Both the position numbers and the translations under genes were made by a program. This document shows positions 23,787 through 33,632 of a stretch of DNA of 64,000 bases, in pieces (position 1 is the stretch's first letter; each line of letters opens with the position of its first letter). This stretch comes from Seramator thermalis (GTDB lineage: Bacteria; Bacteroidota; Bacteroidia; Bacteroidales; Dysgonomonadaceae), in NCBI RefSeq assembly GCF_004138125.1, contig NZ_RXHS01000008.1, forward strand, positions 62,001 to 126,000. Reading direction: 5' to 3'. The notes under the pieces were generated by a model, which was not told where the DNA came from, did no database searches, and saw nothing but the letters and a program-made list of their open reading frames with translations.

Positions 23787-25061
23787 TTAACCCAACTTTC
23801 CACGCATCAGGCCGAACTTATTGCCGTACAGCAGGATGAATATTCGGTCGGGTAAGTTTGGGGAGTACAAATTTTTCGTCGTTTGAATGGCTGATGTTGA
23901 TAATTCAGGGCATCGTATATTTCGGCGACCTTGCTCTCCGGTAACGTGCAGTTGCGGAATGTAACCCTCTCCCCCGGCTTATTCACCGCCGTAGTTGTCA
24001 CTGCTTTTTGCGTGGACATGATCCGTGTCAGTTCCGTCCAATGATGTCTGATTCCCTTTTGTTTGAGTTGATGTCGGATGGTGTTCACCACCCAATAAGA
24101 GAGCAATCCGAAAAACAGGTGAGCCTCGCAAGATTCATCTTTTTGATGATAGATGGGACGAAGGTCGAGATCCGTTTTCAGGCAGCGAAAAGTCGCTTCA
24201 ATTTCGCGAATAAGATTGTAATAATCCCGGGTAGTTTTTTCGTCCAATCGTTCAACCGATGTACGCAGAAAATAGGTACCCGAATCGGCATCCATGTCGC
24301 ACTCCCGTTTTTTGACCCATTGCATGGCTGTTACCACCTCTTTTTCATCTTTTTCAATGTCAATCCGGTAGAACCGATGAACGGAGGGATAACTCTCCTG
24401 CGCCCGTCCGATGCGCATCAATACGCGGTCGTATCTCTTTATGCCACCTTTTTTATGCAGTGATGCCTCTATCTTTTGTAACGATTCCTCAAAACGATTA
24501 CTGAAGAGTTCATTCATCGAACGTTCTTTAAGTTCCTTTTGCGGACTTTTTATTTTCAACCGGTATATCAAGGGTACCTTTCTCCTGTATCTGTAACCAA
24601 TACTTGCGGGCAAATTCAACCACAACGGGTTCGTAATCTTCTTCTATGGCAAAAACAGAGGCTTGACGGCGGTTGTCTTTCCAATAGGTAAGCAGCGTGG
24701 CTACCTGTTTGCGCTGCTCACTGTCCGGTTCAGGGATAAAGCCGGGAGTAAGCAGGATACGAGTGCGGTTTACTCCTGCAAAATCGCGGTAGCTTTCCTT
24801 GATGCGAAAATACGATTCGGGCATTTTCGTTACCGGACTGTGGTGGACGGACAAATCGAAATACATGATGGCAAAGGTCTGTATTCTATGGCGTTTTGCC
24901 AAATCTGCGGGAGGAGTACAAAATGGTTTTAAAAAACACTTGTTGAATTTCAATTACTTATGTTTTTTACCTGACTGTTTTAACGTTTTAACCCTCGAAA
25001 ATAGCTGTGACTTTAACTAAAATTTAACGCAATGAAAGAGGGTACTGGAAAGTTGGGTTAA
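23787..25061 (-). mobile_element. IS1634-family element with internal deletion
   Basis: Perfect 16-bp terminal inverted repeats TTAACCCAACTTTCCA (23787-23802) and their complement (25046-25061) bound the remnant. The length of 1275 bp is well below the roughly 2 kb of complete family members. The flanking bases show no target duplication, which fits a rearranged boundary. It forms the left edge of the mannan island cargo. Confidence 0.75.
23830..24869 (-). pseudogene. IS1634-family transposase, deleted and frameshifted
   Basis: The N-terminal part starts near 24869 (MYFDLSVHHSPVTKMPESYF) and runs to LDIPVENKK, as in full-length relatives. The reading then jumps frame near 24550 to a C-terminal half (ELKERSMNELFSNRFEESLQ, REIEATFRCLKTDLDLRPIY, YWVVNTIRHQLKQKGIRHHW). 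Comparison with the family from memory indicates the central catalytic region of roughly 200-250 residues is missing. The gene cannot make a working transposase. Confidence 0.8.
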
Positions 25062-25104
25062 GGATTTAATTAAAAATAAATATATTAATCAGTTATTAAA
25101 TATA

Positions 25105-25136
25105 GTCGCTTCAAATGAGACTATAGCGACTTTCAC
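25105..25136 (-). terminator. Overlapping hairpins after the AraC gene
   Basis: TATAGTC pairs with GACTATA and, alternatively, AGTCGCT pairs with AGCGACT in the same 30 bases. On the minus strand the structure is followed by an A/T-rich stretch, so it may be a weak terminator of the AraC gene. The T-run is poor. Confidence 0.35.
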
Positions 25137-26005
25137 TAATATTTTATCAGCATTTGTGAAATAAATGCTCGGTATTCATTGGGTGTCCTTCCCTTTTTCT
25201 TTTTAAATATTCTTATAAAATTCGACATGTTATTAAATCCACACGAGTAGCAAATTTCAGCAACATTTGAAGTCGTTTCCGTTAACATTTGGCAAGCATG
25301 GGCAATCCGGATATTGGTAAGAAATTCTATAAAAGTACAATTTGTCTTTTTCTTAAAAAAATGACTGAATGCAGATTCTGACATACCTATTAATTCCGCT
25401 ACGTCATTTAGTTTAATTTCCTTATCGTAATTTTTTTCGATATAATCGCATACTTTTGCAATTCTGCGGCTTTTCGTGGTTTGAATAATAGAAGAACTGT
25501 CAAATTGATTACTCACCAAAACACGTTTATCGGCAACCGATAAATCATGAAGTATTGAAAAAAATTCAAGCACTGTATGGAATCCTTGCATTTTGGTAAG
25601 GCGAAGAATTTTTTCACTTACAATTTTTTTTGAAGATTCTGCAAAATCCAAGCCTCGCTGAGCATCAAAGAGCAATTGTTTGATTGGAACAAATAATCGT
25701 TTTTCCAAGATGGGCAATTTCAAAATTTGATCCGAAAACTGAATTGTGATGACGTGATTGCCTTTTATGATTTCTCCTTTCCATGCATGAGGCACATTTG
25801 GACCTATCATTATCAAATCAAGCCCATCAAATTCTTCCACAGAATCTCCCACGATTCGTTTGCCATAGGTATTCAATACTAAATTGATTTCAAAATCAGA
25901 ATGATAATGAACCGGATAATCAAACATAGCATTCGGATGATCCAACACGATAAATAAATCATTATCGGAAATAGGGGTTATTTCTTTTTGTATCTCCTTC
26001 ATCAT
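25136..26005 (-). CDS. AraC-family regulator of the mannan locus
   Basis: The 289-residue protein has an N-terminal cupin-like domain (about 10-140; HYHSDFEINLVLN, GPNVPHAWKGE) and a C-terminal AraC double helix-turn-helix (about 185-285; LNDVAELIGMSESAFSHFFK, CYSCGFNNMSNFIRIFKKKKG). It is divergent from the symporter and mannan genes. It therefore probably controls them, replacing the hybrid two-component or sigma/anti-sigma regulators usual for Bacteroides polysaccharide loci. The inducer, perhaps mannobiose or mannose, is a guess. Confidence 0.87.
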   Translation of the reverse strand: MMKEIQKEITPISDNDLFIVLDHPNAMFDYPVHYHSDFEINLVLNTYGKRIVGDSVEEFDGLDLIMIGPNVPHAWKGEIIKGNHVITIQFSDQILKLPILEKRLFVPIKQLLFDAQRGLDFAESSKKIVSEKILRLTKMQGFHTVLEFFSILHDLSVADKRVLVSNQFDSSSIIQTTKSRRIAKVCDYIEKNYDKEIKLNDVAELIGMSESAFSHFFKKKTNCTFIEFLTNIRIAHACQMLTETTSNVAEICYSCGFNNMSNFIRIFKKKKGRTPNEYRAFISQMLIKY

Positions 26006-26116
26006 TAAAACATTTTTCTATGGCAAATATATAAATAATAATGAAAATGCACGATTTTATTCAAAATAATATAACTATAAAACAAAATAATGCAAAAATA
26101 TTGTCATGTTTTTCCC

Positions 26117-26124
26117 TACTTTTG
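26117..26124 (+). promoter_or_regulatory. Bacteroidota -7 box for the symporter
   Basis: TACTTTTG matches TAnnTTTG, 33 bases before the preferred ATG at 26157. It lies downstream of an earlier in-frame ATG at 26106, which is therefore rejected as a start. Confidence 0.5.
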
Positions 26125-26156
26125 CTTCCACAAAAATAAAAGCGAACAGCGATTAT

Positions 26157-27734
26157 ATGAAAACAATTTCAGTTGGAATCATCGACGTAATCATCGTATT
26201 TGTTTATTTAGGTGCAATCATTTGGTGGGCTTTAAAAAAGGGCAAAAGTGCCGATTCGCAATCCTATTTTCTGGCAGGACGTTCCATGCCATGGTGGATT
26301 GTGGGATTATCACTTTTTGCGGCAAGCATTTCGAGTACAACACTCATCGGTCAATCAGGTGACGCATACCACACAGGCTTGGCTGTTTTTAACTACAATT
26401 TAACAGGGGTTGTCGTTATGGTATTTTTTGCCATATTTTTATTACCTCTCTATATAAAATCGAAAGTATTCACCATTCCCGAATTTTTAGAAAAACGCTA
26501 TGACGAACGTTCAAGATATTATTTTTCAGCAATTTGTATTATTGGAAATATTTTTCTTGATGCAGCCGGTGCACTGTATGCCGCAGCTCTTATTATCAAA
26601 CTCATTTTCCCTGTTGCCGATCTCCAATTGATCGTTATCATATTTGCGTTGATAGCCGCTTCTTACACCATTCCGGGAGGATTGTCATCAGCCATTAATG
26701 CCGAATTAATACAAGCCATTATTCTTATATTAGGTTCCGTTTTATTAACCTATTTTTGTTTTATCCAAGGGGGAGATTATTTCGCAGAGCTGTTTCAAAA
26801 CAATAACATCTTAACGAAACTTATACGTCCTTTAGATGATCCTGCAACACCATGGCCGGGACTTATAGTGGGAATGCCGATATTGGGAATTTATTTTTGG
26901 GCGAATAATCAAACATTGGTACAACGTGTTTTAAGTTCCAAATCGATTGATGAAGGCCGCAGAGGGATTATTTTGACAGGGTTTTTAACCATTAGTACAT
27001 TGTTTATTATCGCTATTCCCGGAGTAATTGCCGGAAACTTATTTCCGGGCTTGGAAAAGCCCGATATGGTTTACCCTTCCATGATATTGAATTTAATGCC
27101 TGTTGGTTTACTGGGTATATCATTAGCCGCATTACTATCTGCTTTAATATCGACATTAAGCGCAATCATGAATGCTACATCTACACTATTTACCATGGAT
27201 TTTTACTCGAAATTTAACAAACAATCCGATTCAAAGAATTTAGTTAAAATTGGAAAGATTACTTCTTGTATAGTAATACTAATTGCAGCTGTTTGGGCAC
27301 CTCAAATTGGAAAATTCGGTTCATTATTAAAATATTATCAAGAAATGCTCTCCTATATTTCCCCGCCCATTGTGGCAGCATTCATATTAGGTGTATTCAA
27401 CAAACGGACCAATGCCAATGGTGCATTTATCGGATTAATGGGCGGATTAGGTGTCGCTGTGCTCTTATTGTTTTTCAAAACACATATATTTGGCAACCTG
27501 CATTTTCTTTTAATTGTCCCCTTTCTCTTCATGTTTAGTTTGATATTAATATATATCACCAGTCTTTTTTCATCGAAACCTAGTAGTGAAAAATTAACAA
27601 ATACCACATTCTCTAAAAAAGATTTTATTGAAGAATATTATTCACTGAAAGATGGAGCTTGGTATAAAAATTATTTAGCGTGGTCTATTATATTATTGAT
27701 AATCTGTGCTTTAATATGGCTCATATTTAGATAA
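26157..27734 (+). CDS. Sodium:solute symporter (SSS family), probable manno-oligosaccharide importer
   Basis: The protein has 525 residues with about 13-14 membrane segments. It starts MKTISVGIIDVIIVFVYLGA and contains the SSS signature region YFLAGRSMPWWIVGLSLFAASISSTT (here split) near residue 40 and PGGLSSAINAELIQAIILIL in the middle. SSS proteins couple Na+ uptake to sugars or other small solutes. Placed before GH130 and SusCD, it probably carries mannobiose or short manno-oligosaccharides into the cytosol. Related Bacteroides mannan loci use an MFS carrier for this, so the family choice is different here. The GH130 gene follows after 40 bases. Confidence 0.9.
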   Translation: MKTISVGIIDVIIVFVYLGAIIWWALKKGKSADSQSYFLAGRSMPWWIVGLSLFAASISSTTLIGQSGDAYHTGLAVFNYNLTGVVVMVFFAIFLLPLYIKSKVFTIPEFLEKRYDERSRYYFSAICIIGNIFLDAAGALYAAALIIKLIFPVADLQLIVIIFALIAASYTIPGGLSSAINAELIQAIILILGSVLLTYFCFIQGGDYFAELFQNNNILTKLIRPLDDPATPWPGLIVGMPILGIYFWANNQTLVQRVLSSKSIDEGRRGIILTGFLTISTLFIIAIPGVIAGNLFPGLEKPDMVYPSMILNLMPVGLLGISLAALLSALISTLSAIMNATSTLFTMDFYSKFNKQSDSKNLVKIGKITSCIVILIAAVWAPQIGKFGSLLKYYQEMLSYISPPIVAAFILGVFNKRTNANGAFIGLMGGLGVAVLLLFFKTHIFGNLHFLLIVPFLFMFSLILIYITSLFSSKPSSEKLTNTTFSKKDFIEEYYSLKDGAWYKNYLAWSIILLIICALIWLIFR

Positions 27735-27774
27735 ACACATAATAAGTTTTAATAATCAAATATAAGAATGAGGT

Positions 27775-28803
27775 ATGAAATTAAAAAAATTTGAAGGAAA
27801 TCCGATTCTAAGTCCAAAAATTGAAAACAGTTGGGAATCCCTAGTTACTTGTAATCCGGGGGTTTATTACGATAAAGGTGTATTTTATATGCTATACCGG
27901 GCAGCGGGAAATGACAAGGAACATGTTATTCGTTTTGGACTGGCAACAAGTAATGATGGTATAAATTTTGATCGTCAATCCAATTTGCCTGTTTTCTCCC
28001 CTAGTCCGGATGGTCCCGATGCAGGTTGTGTTGAAGATCCACGAATAGTAAAGTTTGGAAATACGTACTATATCACTTATGCATACCGTCCTTTTCATCC
28101 GGGACAATATTGGGAATTTGGTCATGATGAGGTCTTATTTCCGGAATGCGATAATGAAGCCCCTCAAGTATTAAAATATAATTTGGCCAATTCGGGGCTG
28201 GCTCTTACCAATGATTTCCGCTCATTCAGGAGATTAGGCCGTATTACTTCACCCATATTTGATGATCGAGACGTTATTTTATTTCCGGAAAAAATTAATA
28301 ATCAATATGTGATGATTCACCGCCCAAAACAATATGTCGGCGAAACGTATGGTGTTGAATATCCGTCCATTTGGATTAAATTTTCTGATGATCTGCTGAA
28401 CTGGGAAAATAAAGACAGTCATCTGCTTCTAACAGGAAGAAAAGGTACCTGGGAGGAAAAAGTGGGTGGAGGCGCTCCCCCTTTAAAAACGGATAAAGGA
28501 TGGTTGTTCTTGTATCATGGGGTCGATAAAGGCGGATTAGGTTGTTATCGTGTGGGAGCATTATTGCTCGATTTAAATAATCCTCTCAAAATCATAGCCA
28601 AAACCAACGATTTTATATTAGAACCCGAATTCGACTATGAGTTTGATGGGTTTTATAAAGGATGCGTATTCCCAACTGGGAACGTTATTGTTAACGATAC
28701 TTTATATGTGTATTACGGTTGTTCCGATAAATACGTAGGATTAGCTACATGCTCCGTTCGCGAATTGATCGATTATTTACTTAGCAGCTTGCAAAATAGA
28801 TAG
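27775..28803 (+). CDS. GH130 beta-1,4-mannooligosaccharide phosphorylase
   Basis: The 342-residue five-bladed beta-propeller enzyme phosphorolyses beta-mannosides to mannose 1-phosphate. Motifs are FEGNPILSP, CNPGVYYDKGVFYMLYRA, the catalytic Asp in GCVEDPRIVKFG, TSPIFDDRDVILFPEKI and KVGGGAPPLKTDKGWLFLYHG. The length and the GGGAPP loop fit GH130 subfamily 2 (mannooligosaccharide phosphorylase) better than the longer mannosylglucose phosphorylases of subfamily 1. No signal peptide is present, so it acts in the cytosol on oligosaccharides brought in by the preceding symporter. No mannobiose 2-epimerase gene accompanies it. Confidence 0.9.
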   Translation: MKLKKFEGNPILSPKIENSWESLVTCNPGVYYDKGVFYMLYRAAGNDKEHVIRFGLATSNDGINFDRQSNLPVFSPSPDGPDAGCVEDPRIVKFGNTYYITYAYRPFHPGQYWEFGHDEVLFPECDNEAPQVLKYNLANSGLALTNDFRSFRRLGRITSPIFDDRDVILFPEKINNQYVMIHRPKQYVGETYGVEYPSIWIKFSDDLLNWENKDSHLLLTGRKGTWEEKVGGGAPPLKTDKGWLFLYHGVDKGGLGCYRVGALLLDLNNPLKIIAKTNDFILEPEFDYEFDGFYKGCVFPTGNVIVNDTLYVYYGCSDKYVGLATCSVRELIDYLLSSLQNR

Positions 28804-28926
28804 TACAATTAATACCGGAAATCGACATAAAGTGGACCAAGTATAATATTCAGAAAAAAAATTATCTTATTCAAAATAGTATAATTAATTAGCAAATTAT
28901 TTGAATGAAAGGATGATAGAAATATC

Positions 28927-28934
28927 TACTTTTG
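28927..28934 (+). promoter_or_regulatory. Bacteroidota promoter for the SusC gene
   Basis: TACTTTTG (-7) lies 45 bases before the SusC ATG, with TTTG at 28900-28903 as -33 (23-base spacer). It gives the outer-membrane genes a promoter separate from the symporter-GH130 pair. Confidence 0.5.
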
Positions 28935-28979
28935 GAAAATAGAATCCGTCTATTGTTTAGTAACCGCTGATAATTTAAA

Positions 28980-31900
28980 ATGAACATGAAAATGAAAAGA
29001 AAAAAACAACCATCCTTATTATTATTTTATTGCCTGGCAATCATGCTGTGTTGGATTACTCCTCATGTTACCTTTGCCTCTATCGAACAAGAGGGTGATC
29101 CGATAAATGTGTCGGGGTACGTTAAGAACAGTCAAGGAGAAGTTCTTATAGGGGCAACAGTAAAGGTGAAAGGGGAACCCATGGGTACTGCCACCGATAT
29201 TAACGGTTTTTACAGTCTGAAAGGTGTGCCAAAAAATGCCGTTTTGGAATTTTCCTACGTCGGTTTTCAGTCACAAGAAATACCGATTGAAGGCAGATCA
29301 AGAATTGATGTGGTTCTGGTGGATAATTTGCAATTGCAGGAAATTGTGGTCGTGGGATACGGAACAGTAAAAAAGAGCGACCTCACAGGATCGGTTGCAA
29401 GTATAAAAACCGATGTTGTTAAAGATATTCCGGCCAATTCCATCGAAGGATTATTGCAAGGACGCGCAGCCGGTTTACAAATTGTAAATTCTTCGCAAGA
29501 TCCTGGTGCAGGCTCAATAGTACGTATCAGAGGTGCCAGTTCGCTGCGAGGTTCAAATTCTCCGTTAATTGTTGTAGATGGATTCCCCTTAGGTGAAGCA
29601 GGCGATTTGAAACAAATAAATCCAATTGATATCGAATCGGTAGAAATTCTAAAAGATGCTTCAGCCTCTGCAATTTATGGATCTCGGGGAGCAAACGGTG
29701 TCATTTTGGTAACCACTAAAGAAGGGCGCATAGGAAAGCCTACCATACAAATCAAGCAGCAACTGGTTATGTCTGAATTTACTTCCAAACTCAATTTATG
29801 GAGAGATCCTGTTCTTATGGCTTTGCTCAATAATGAGGCAAGAACCAATGCAGGCCTGTCCCCGCTTTATGTTGGAGAAGTAAGCTCTACCGGTATCTAT
29901 TATCCTTCTGTCGAAGAACTTATGACCACATGGAAAACGAATACCCGATGGGATGAACTCGTATTCAGAGATGCTCCTCTATCGAATAATACGACCCTTT
30001 CTTTTGCCAATTCAACTGAAAGAACCCGTATTAATTTTAGTGCAAACTATTTTACGGATCAAGGTGTATATATCAAGGATAATTACGATAAATTGGGCTT
30101 TAATTTGAAAGTCGATCACAAGCTATATGACAATCTAAATCTTCGTTTTTCCGATATTTTATATTTAGGAAACCGAAATACCAATAACGATTTGGCATAT
30201 TGGCGAAATCCCATATTTCCTGTATATGATGAAAATGGAGATTACTATTTGACGAGCAGCAACGATTACTCACATCCCATAGCGATCTCGGATCATAGGA
30301 AAAATCAAACGAAAATGTTTGATAATATCAGTTCGGCAGCCCTGGAATGGCAAGTATTCCCATCGCTGCAATTAACATCGCAACTCAATTATAAATATGG
30401 CAAATCTACGCAGGACGCCTATTATCCCAAAAAATATACCGAAGCCGGTACATTTAATAACGGACAAGGGGTGATAAATAATTGGGAAGGACAAAATTTT
30501 GTTACAGAGACGTATGCTAATTTCCAAAAACTAGTTGCGGACCGACATGATATCGGTGTAATGGTAGGACATTCCTATGAATATTCCATGTCTCGAAGTT
30601 CGTATCTTCAAGCAAATGATTTTGTAAATGAAGCATTGAAAAACGAGAATATGTCGGCAGGGAATCCCGAAAAAAATGTGATCAGCAACGGTTACTCCGA
30701 ATCGAAACTGTTGTCTTACCTGGCAAGAATAAATTATACTTACAATAATAAGTATTTACTGACATTCACTTCCCGTGCCGATGCATCCTCAAAATTTGGT
30801 AAAGATAATCGATGGGCTTTTTTCCCTTCCGGTGCAATCAGCTGGAAAGCTCATGAAGAGAATTTTGTCAAAAATTTAAACCTGTTTGACGAATTGAAAT
30901 TTCGTTTCAGCTACGGCATTTCAGGAAACCAAGGTATAAGCCCTTATCAAACATTGAGCAGATACGGAACGGGGAAATATTACAACGATGGCAATTGGGT
31001 AACCACTATTGGTCCGGGTTACGTATCCGGATGGACCGGACCGGGATGGATTTATCGCGTATGGAGCGGGATACCCAATCCGGGTTTAAAATGGGAAACT
31101 ACGGCTCAATCGGATTTCGGAATTGATCTCGCTTTTTTTAATCGAAGATTGAGAGTGACGTTTGATTATTATAACAAATTAACGTATGATCTTTTACGCG
31201 AACGTAATTTGGCTCTTTCCTCGGGTTACGATAAAATGTGGGTGAATGATGGTAAACTTCGAAATCGGGGTATCGAACTTACCGTCGATGGTATAATTCT
31301 CGACAACAACGATTGGACGTTGTCTGGGACTCTCATCTTCTCAAAAAATAAAAATAAAGTACTCGATTTAGGAAATACACTCGAGTCGGGTTTGATTACC
31401 AATGAAAGAACCGATTTACTTTTCGAATACAGTGGCAATAACTTGGAACAGTATAGGGGATACACCAATATATTGGCCATAGGTCACCCTGTAAATGTTT
31501 TTTATGGATATAAAACAGACGGAATCATACAAACCTTGGCTGAAGGCTTAGAAGCCGGACTGACCGGTGAGTATGCCATGCCCGGAGAATATAAATATGT
31601 CGATTTGGATAAAAATGGCGCAGTCGATGAAAACGATAAAGATGTTATTGGAGATCCCAATCCCGATTTTACCGGCAGTTTATCACTGAATGCCCGATGG
31701 CGGAATTTTGATGCCGAGATTTTCTTAAATGGGGTTGTGGGTAATGATGTGGTCAATACACAAGCATTTAATCAACCTAGTAACCAACCCTTGCGTTGGA
31801 CGCCGGATAATCCTACAAATAAATACCCGAGTTTGAGGGATGGTAGGCAAGTTATGTTTTCCGATTGGTGGATTGAAGACGGTTCGTTTTTACGCGTTCA

Positions 31901-32102
31901 AAATTTAACACTGGGATATACGGTTAAGTTGCCAAGCGAAAAAATAGTTGCCTCAAAACTCCGTTTATATGTAAATGCTTCCAATTTGTACACCTTTACC
32001 AACTTTAAAGGATACGATCCTGAAGTCGATTTATTGGGGGTATATTATGGTGGATATCCACGTTTAAGAAATTGGACTTTTGGTATCGATATAACTTTTT
32101 AA
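28980..32102 (+). CDS. SusC/RagA-family TonB-dependent transporter
   Basis: The 1040-residue outer-membrane transporter starts with a signal peptide (to about residue 35, TFAS). An N-terminal carboxypeptidase-like beta-sandwich follows (GYVKNSQGEVLIGATVKVKG). The plug has the TonB-box region LQEIVVVGYGTVKKSDLTGS and the SusC signature SASAIYGSRGANGVILVTT. A 22-strand barrel ends in a terminal aromatic (FGIDITF). It would import manno-oligosaccharides together with the SusD lipoprotein. Length and motif order are normal, with no frame disruption. Confidence 0.96.
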   Translation: MNMKMKRKKQPSLLLFYCLAIMLCWITPHVTFASIEQEGDPINVSGYVKNSQGEVLIGATVKVKGEPMGTATDINGFYSLKGVPKNAVLEFSYVGFQSQEIPIEGRSRIDVVLVDNLQLQEIVVVGYGTVKKSDLTGSVASIKTDVVKDIPANSIEGLLQGRAAGLQIVNSSQDPGAGSIVRIRGASSLRGSNSPLIVVDGFPLGEAGDLKQINPIDIESVEILKDASASAIYGSRGANGVILVTTKEGRIGKPTIQIKQQLVMSEFTSKLNLWRDPVLMALLNNEARTNAGLSPLYVGEVSSTGIYYPSVEELMTTWKTNTRWDELVFRDAPLSNNTTLSFANSTERTRINFSANYFTDQGVYIKDNYDKLGFNLKVDHKLYDNLNLRFSDILYLGNRNTNNDLAYWRNPIFPVYDENGDYYLTSSNDYSHPIAISDHRKNQTKMFDNISSAALEWQVFPSLQLTSQLNYKYGKSTQDAYYPKKYTEAGTFNNGQGVINNWEGQNFVTETYANFQKLVADRHDIGVMVGHSYEYSMSRSSYLQANDFVNEALKNENMSAGNPEKNVISNGYSESKLLSYLARINYTYNNKYLLTFTSRADASSKFGKDNRWAFFPSGAISWKAHEENFVKNLNLFDELKFRFSYGISGNQGISPYQTLSRYGTGKYYNDGNWVTTIGPGYVSGWTGPGWIYRVWSGIPNPGLKWETTAQSDFGIDLAFFNRRLRVTFDYYNKLTYDLLRERNLALSSGYDKMWVNDGKLRNRGIELTVDGIILDNNDWTLSGTLIFSKNKNKVLDLGNTLESGLITNERTDLLFEYSGNNLEQYRGYTNILAIGHPVNVFYGYKTDGIIQTLAEGLEAGLTGEYAMPGEYKYVDLDKNGAVDENDKDVIGDPNPDFTGSLSLNARWRNFDAEIFLNGVVGNDVVNTQAFNQPSNQPLRWTPDNPTNKYPSLRDGRQVMFSDWWIEDGSFLRVQNLTLGYTVKLPSEKIVASKLRLYVNASNLYTFTNFKGYDPEVDLLGVYYGGYPRLRNWTFGIDITF

Positions 32103-32113
32103 ACACTATTATT

Positions 32114-33622
32114 ATGAATACTAAAATAAAACTCGTTATCTTTTTTTCTATCGCTCTCTTTACGGCTTGCAATTTAGATGAATACCCTTACGGATTTTAT
32201 TCTGAAGATAATTTTTTCAAGACAGCCGAAGATGCAGAAGCCGCTGTTAATTATGCATATGGTACGCTAAATTATTTGGAATATTCACGATCGATATTTT
32301 TCCTTGGCGATATGCCTACCGAAATGTTAACAACAAAATCCGATGCGTCGGTACACAATCAAGACTTGAATAATTGGAAAGTGATCAATTTTAAAACAAA
32401 TGAAACACTCGAAAATTTTTTCAAATATGCCTATATCGGAATTAACCGAGCCAACGCAGTAATCAAAAAAGTGCCGGATGCAGATTTTGATACGAAACTG
32501 AAAAATCAATATTTAGGGGAAGCCTATTTTCTTCGTGCCTGGAATTATTTTAATTTGGTTCGCAACTTTGGTCTGGTTCCGATGCACTACAGCCTTGTTG
32601 AAACGTTAGAACAGACTTCGGCCGGTTTGGCTGCCGATATGGATGAAGCATGGGGAATTATTTTTACCGATTGCCGCAAAGCCATCGAATTATTGCCTGT
32701 TTATGAACAACCCAAAATCGGGCGTGCCGATCGTGTTGCAGCTCAGTCCCTATTGGCAAAAGCCTATTTATATGTTGCCAGCGCAAAAGAAAACAACGTA
32801 CTTTTGTATCGCGATATGAAACGCGACGTTACCCAAATGTACGATAGTGCGGCATATTTTGCCAATGAAGTAATTACCAAGCAAAATACGTATGGATTTG
32901 AAGATAATTTACTAAGCATATATGATGTTGAAAATCCGCGGGGCAAAGAAAAAATATTCATCATGGGAATGGATAGAACCGGACAAACCGAAGGAGAATA
33001 TTCTAAAATATCGAAAATGTTCATTCCTTATATCGATGGAGCGACCATTTATTTGAAACAAGGCGATACCGATGAATTTATTCCATCGCATGATGGTTGG
33101 GGAGAATATCGTACAGAGATTGATTTTTATAACGCGTACGATGCTAATGACAGACGAAAAAATCACCTGATAGTGAATAAAGTATATGATGCCAACGGGC
33201 AGGTAAAAAGTGAATATCCCGGTGATTTGTTATATCCCTTCTGTCGTAAATATATCGACCCTGAATTTGAAGGAGACAAAACAAGCACCCGCCCTTTTTT
33301 GATCCGTTACTCTGATATAGCATTAATTTACGCAGAAGCTGCAGGTCCGAATGATCTATCCTACAACCTGGTTAATTACATTCGTTCACGGGCCGGTTTA
33401 GGAAATTTGCGCCCGGGTTTGAGTACTGCCGATTTTAGAAATGAAGTAAGGAAAGAAAGAAAATTTGAAATGGCTTTCGAAGGCGATTATATGTATGACC
33501 TTCGTCGTTATAATAAAATTGTGGAAATCAAGGAAGTAGTTGATGCCGGATTAACCGAAAATCAATATACATTTTATCCGATACCTCAAGCCGAAATTAA
33601 TTTGAATGGTGAATTAAGATAA
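32114..33622 (+). CDS. SusD/RagB-family glycan-binding lipoprotein
   Basis: The protein has 502 residues from the ATG at 32114; an open frame from 32072 overlaps the end of SusC and is rejected. A lipoprotein signal (MNTKIKLVIFFSIALFTAC, then Asn) puts the mature N-terminus on the outer membrane. The SusD fold is indicated by NQYLGEAYFLRAWNYFNLVR, RADRVAAQSLLAKAYLYVA and the C-terminal RKERKFEMAFEGDYMYDLRR. It caps the SusC transporter 11 bases upstream and binds the incoming glycan. Confidence 0.95.
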   Translation: MNTKIKLVIFFSIALFTACNLDEYPYGFYSEDNFFKTAEDAEAAVNYAYGTLNYLEYSRSIFFLGDMPTEMLTTKSDASVHNQDLNNWKVINFKTNETLENFFKYAYIGINRANAVIKKVPDADFDTKLKNQYLGEAYFLRAWNYFNLVRNFGLVPMHYSLVETLEQTSAGLAADMDEAWGIIFTDCRKAIELLPVYEQPKIGRADRVAAQSLLAKAYLYVASAKENNVLLYRDMKRDVTQMYDSAAYFANEVITKQNTYGFEDNLLSIYDVENPRGKEKIFIMGMDRTGQTEGEYSKISKMFIPYIDGATIYLKQGDTDEFIPSHDGWGEYRTEIDFYNAYDANDRRKNHLIVNKVYDANGQVKSEYPGDLLYPFCRKYIDPEFEGDKTSTRPFLIRYSDIALIYAEAAGPNDLSYNLVNYIRSRAGLGNLRPGLSTADFRNEVRKERKFEMAFEGDYMYDLRRYNKIVEIKEVVDAGLTENQYTFYPIPQAEINLNGELR

Positions 33623-33632
33623 TAAAAAAAAT

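Noticed and set aside
23807-24625. Intact transposase of 272 residues
   Set aside because: It is only the C-terminal half of an IS1634-family enzyme; the catalytic centre is missing and the N-terminal part is in another frame.
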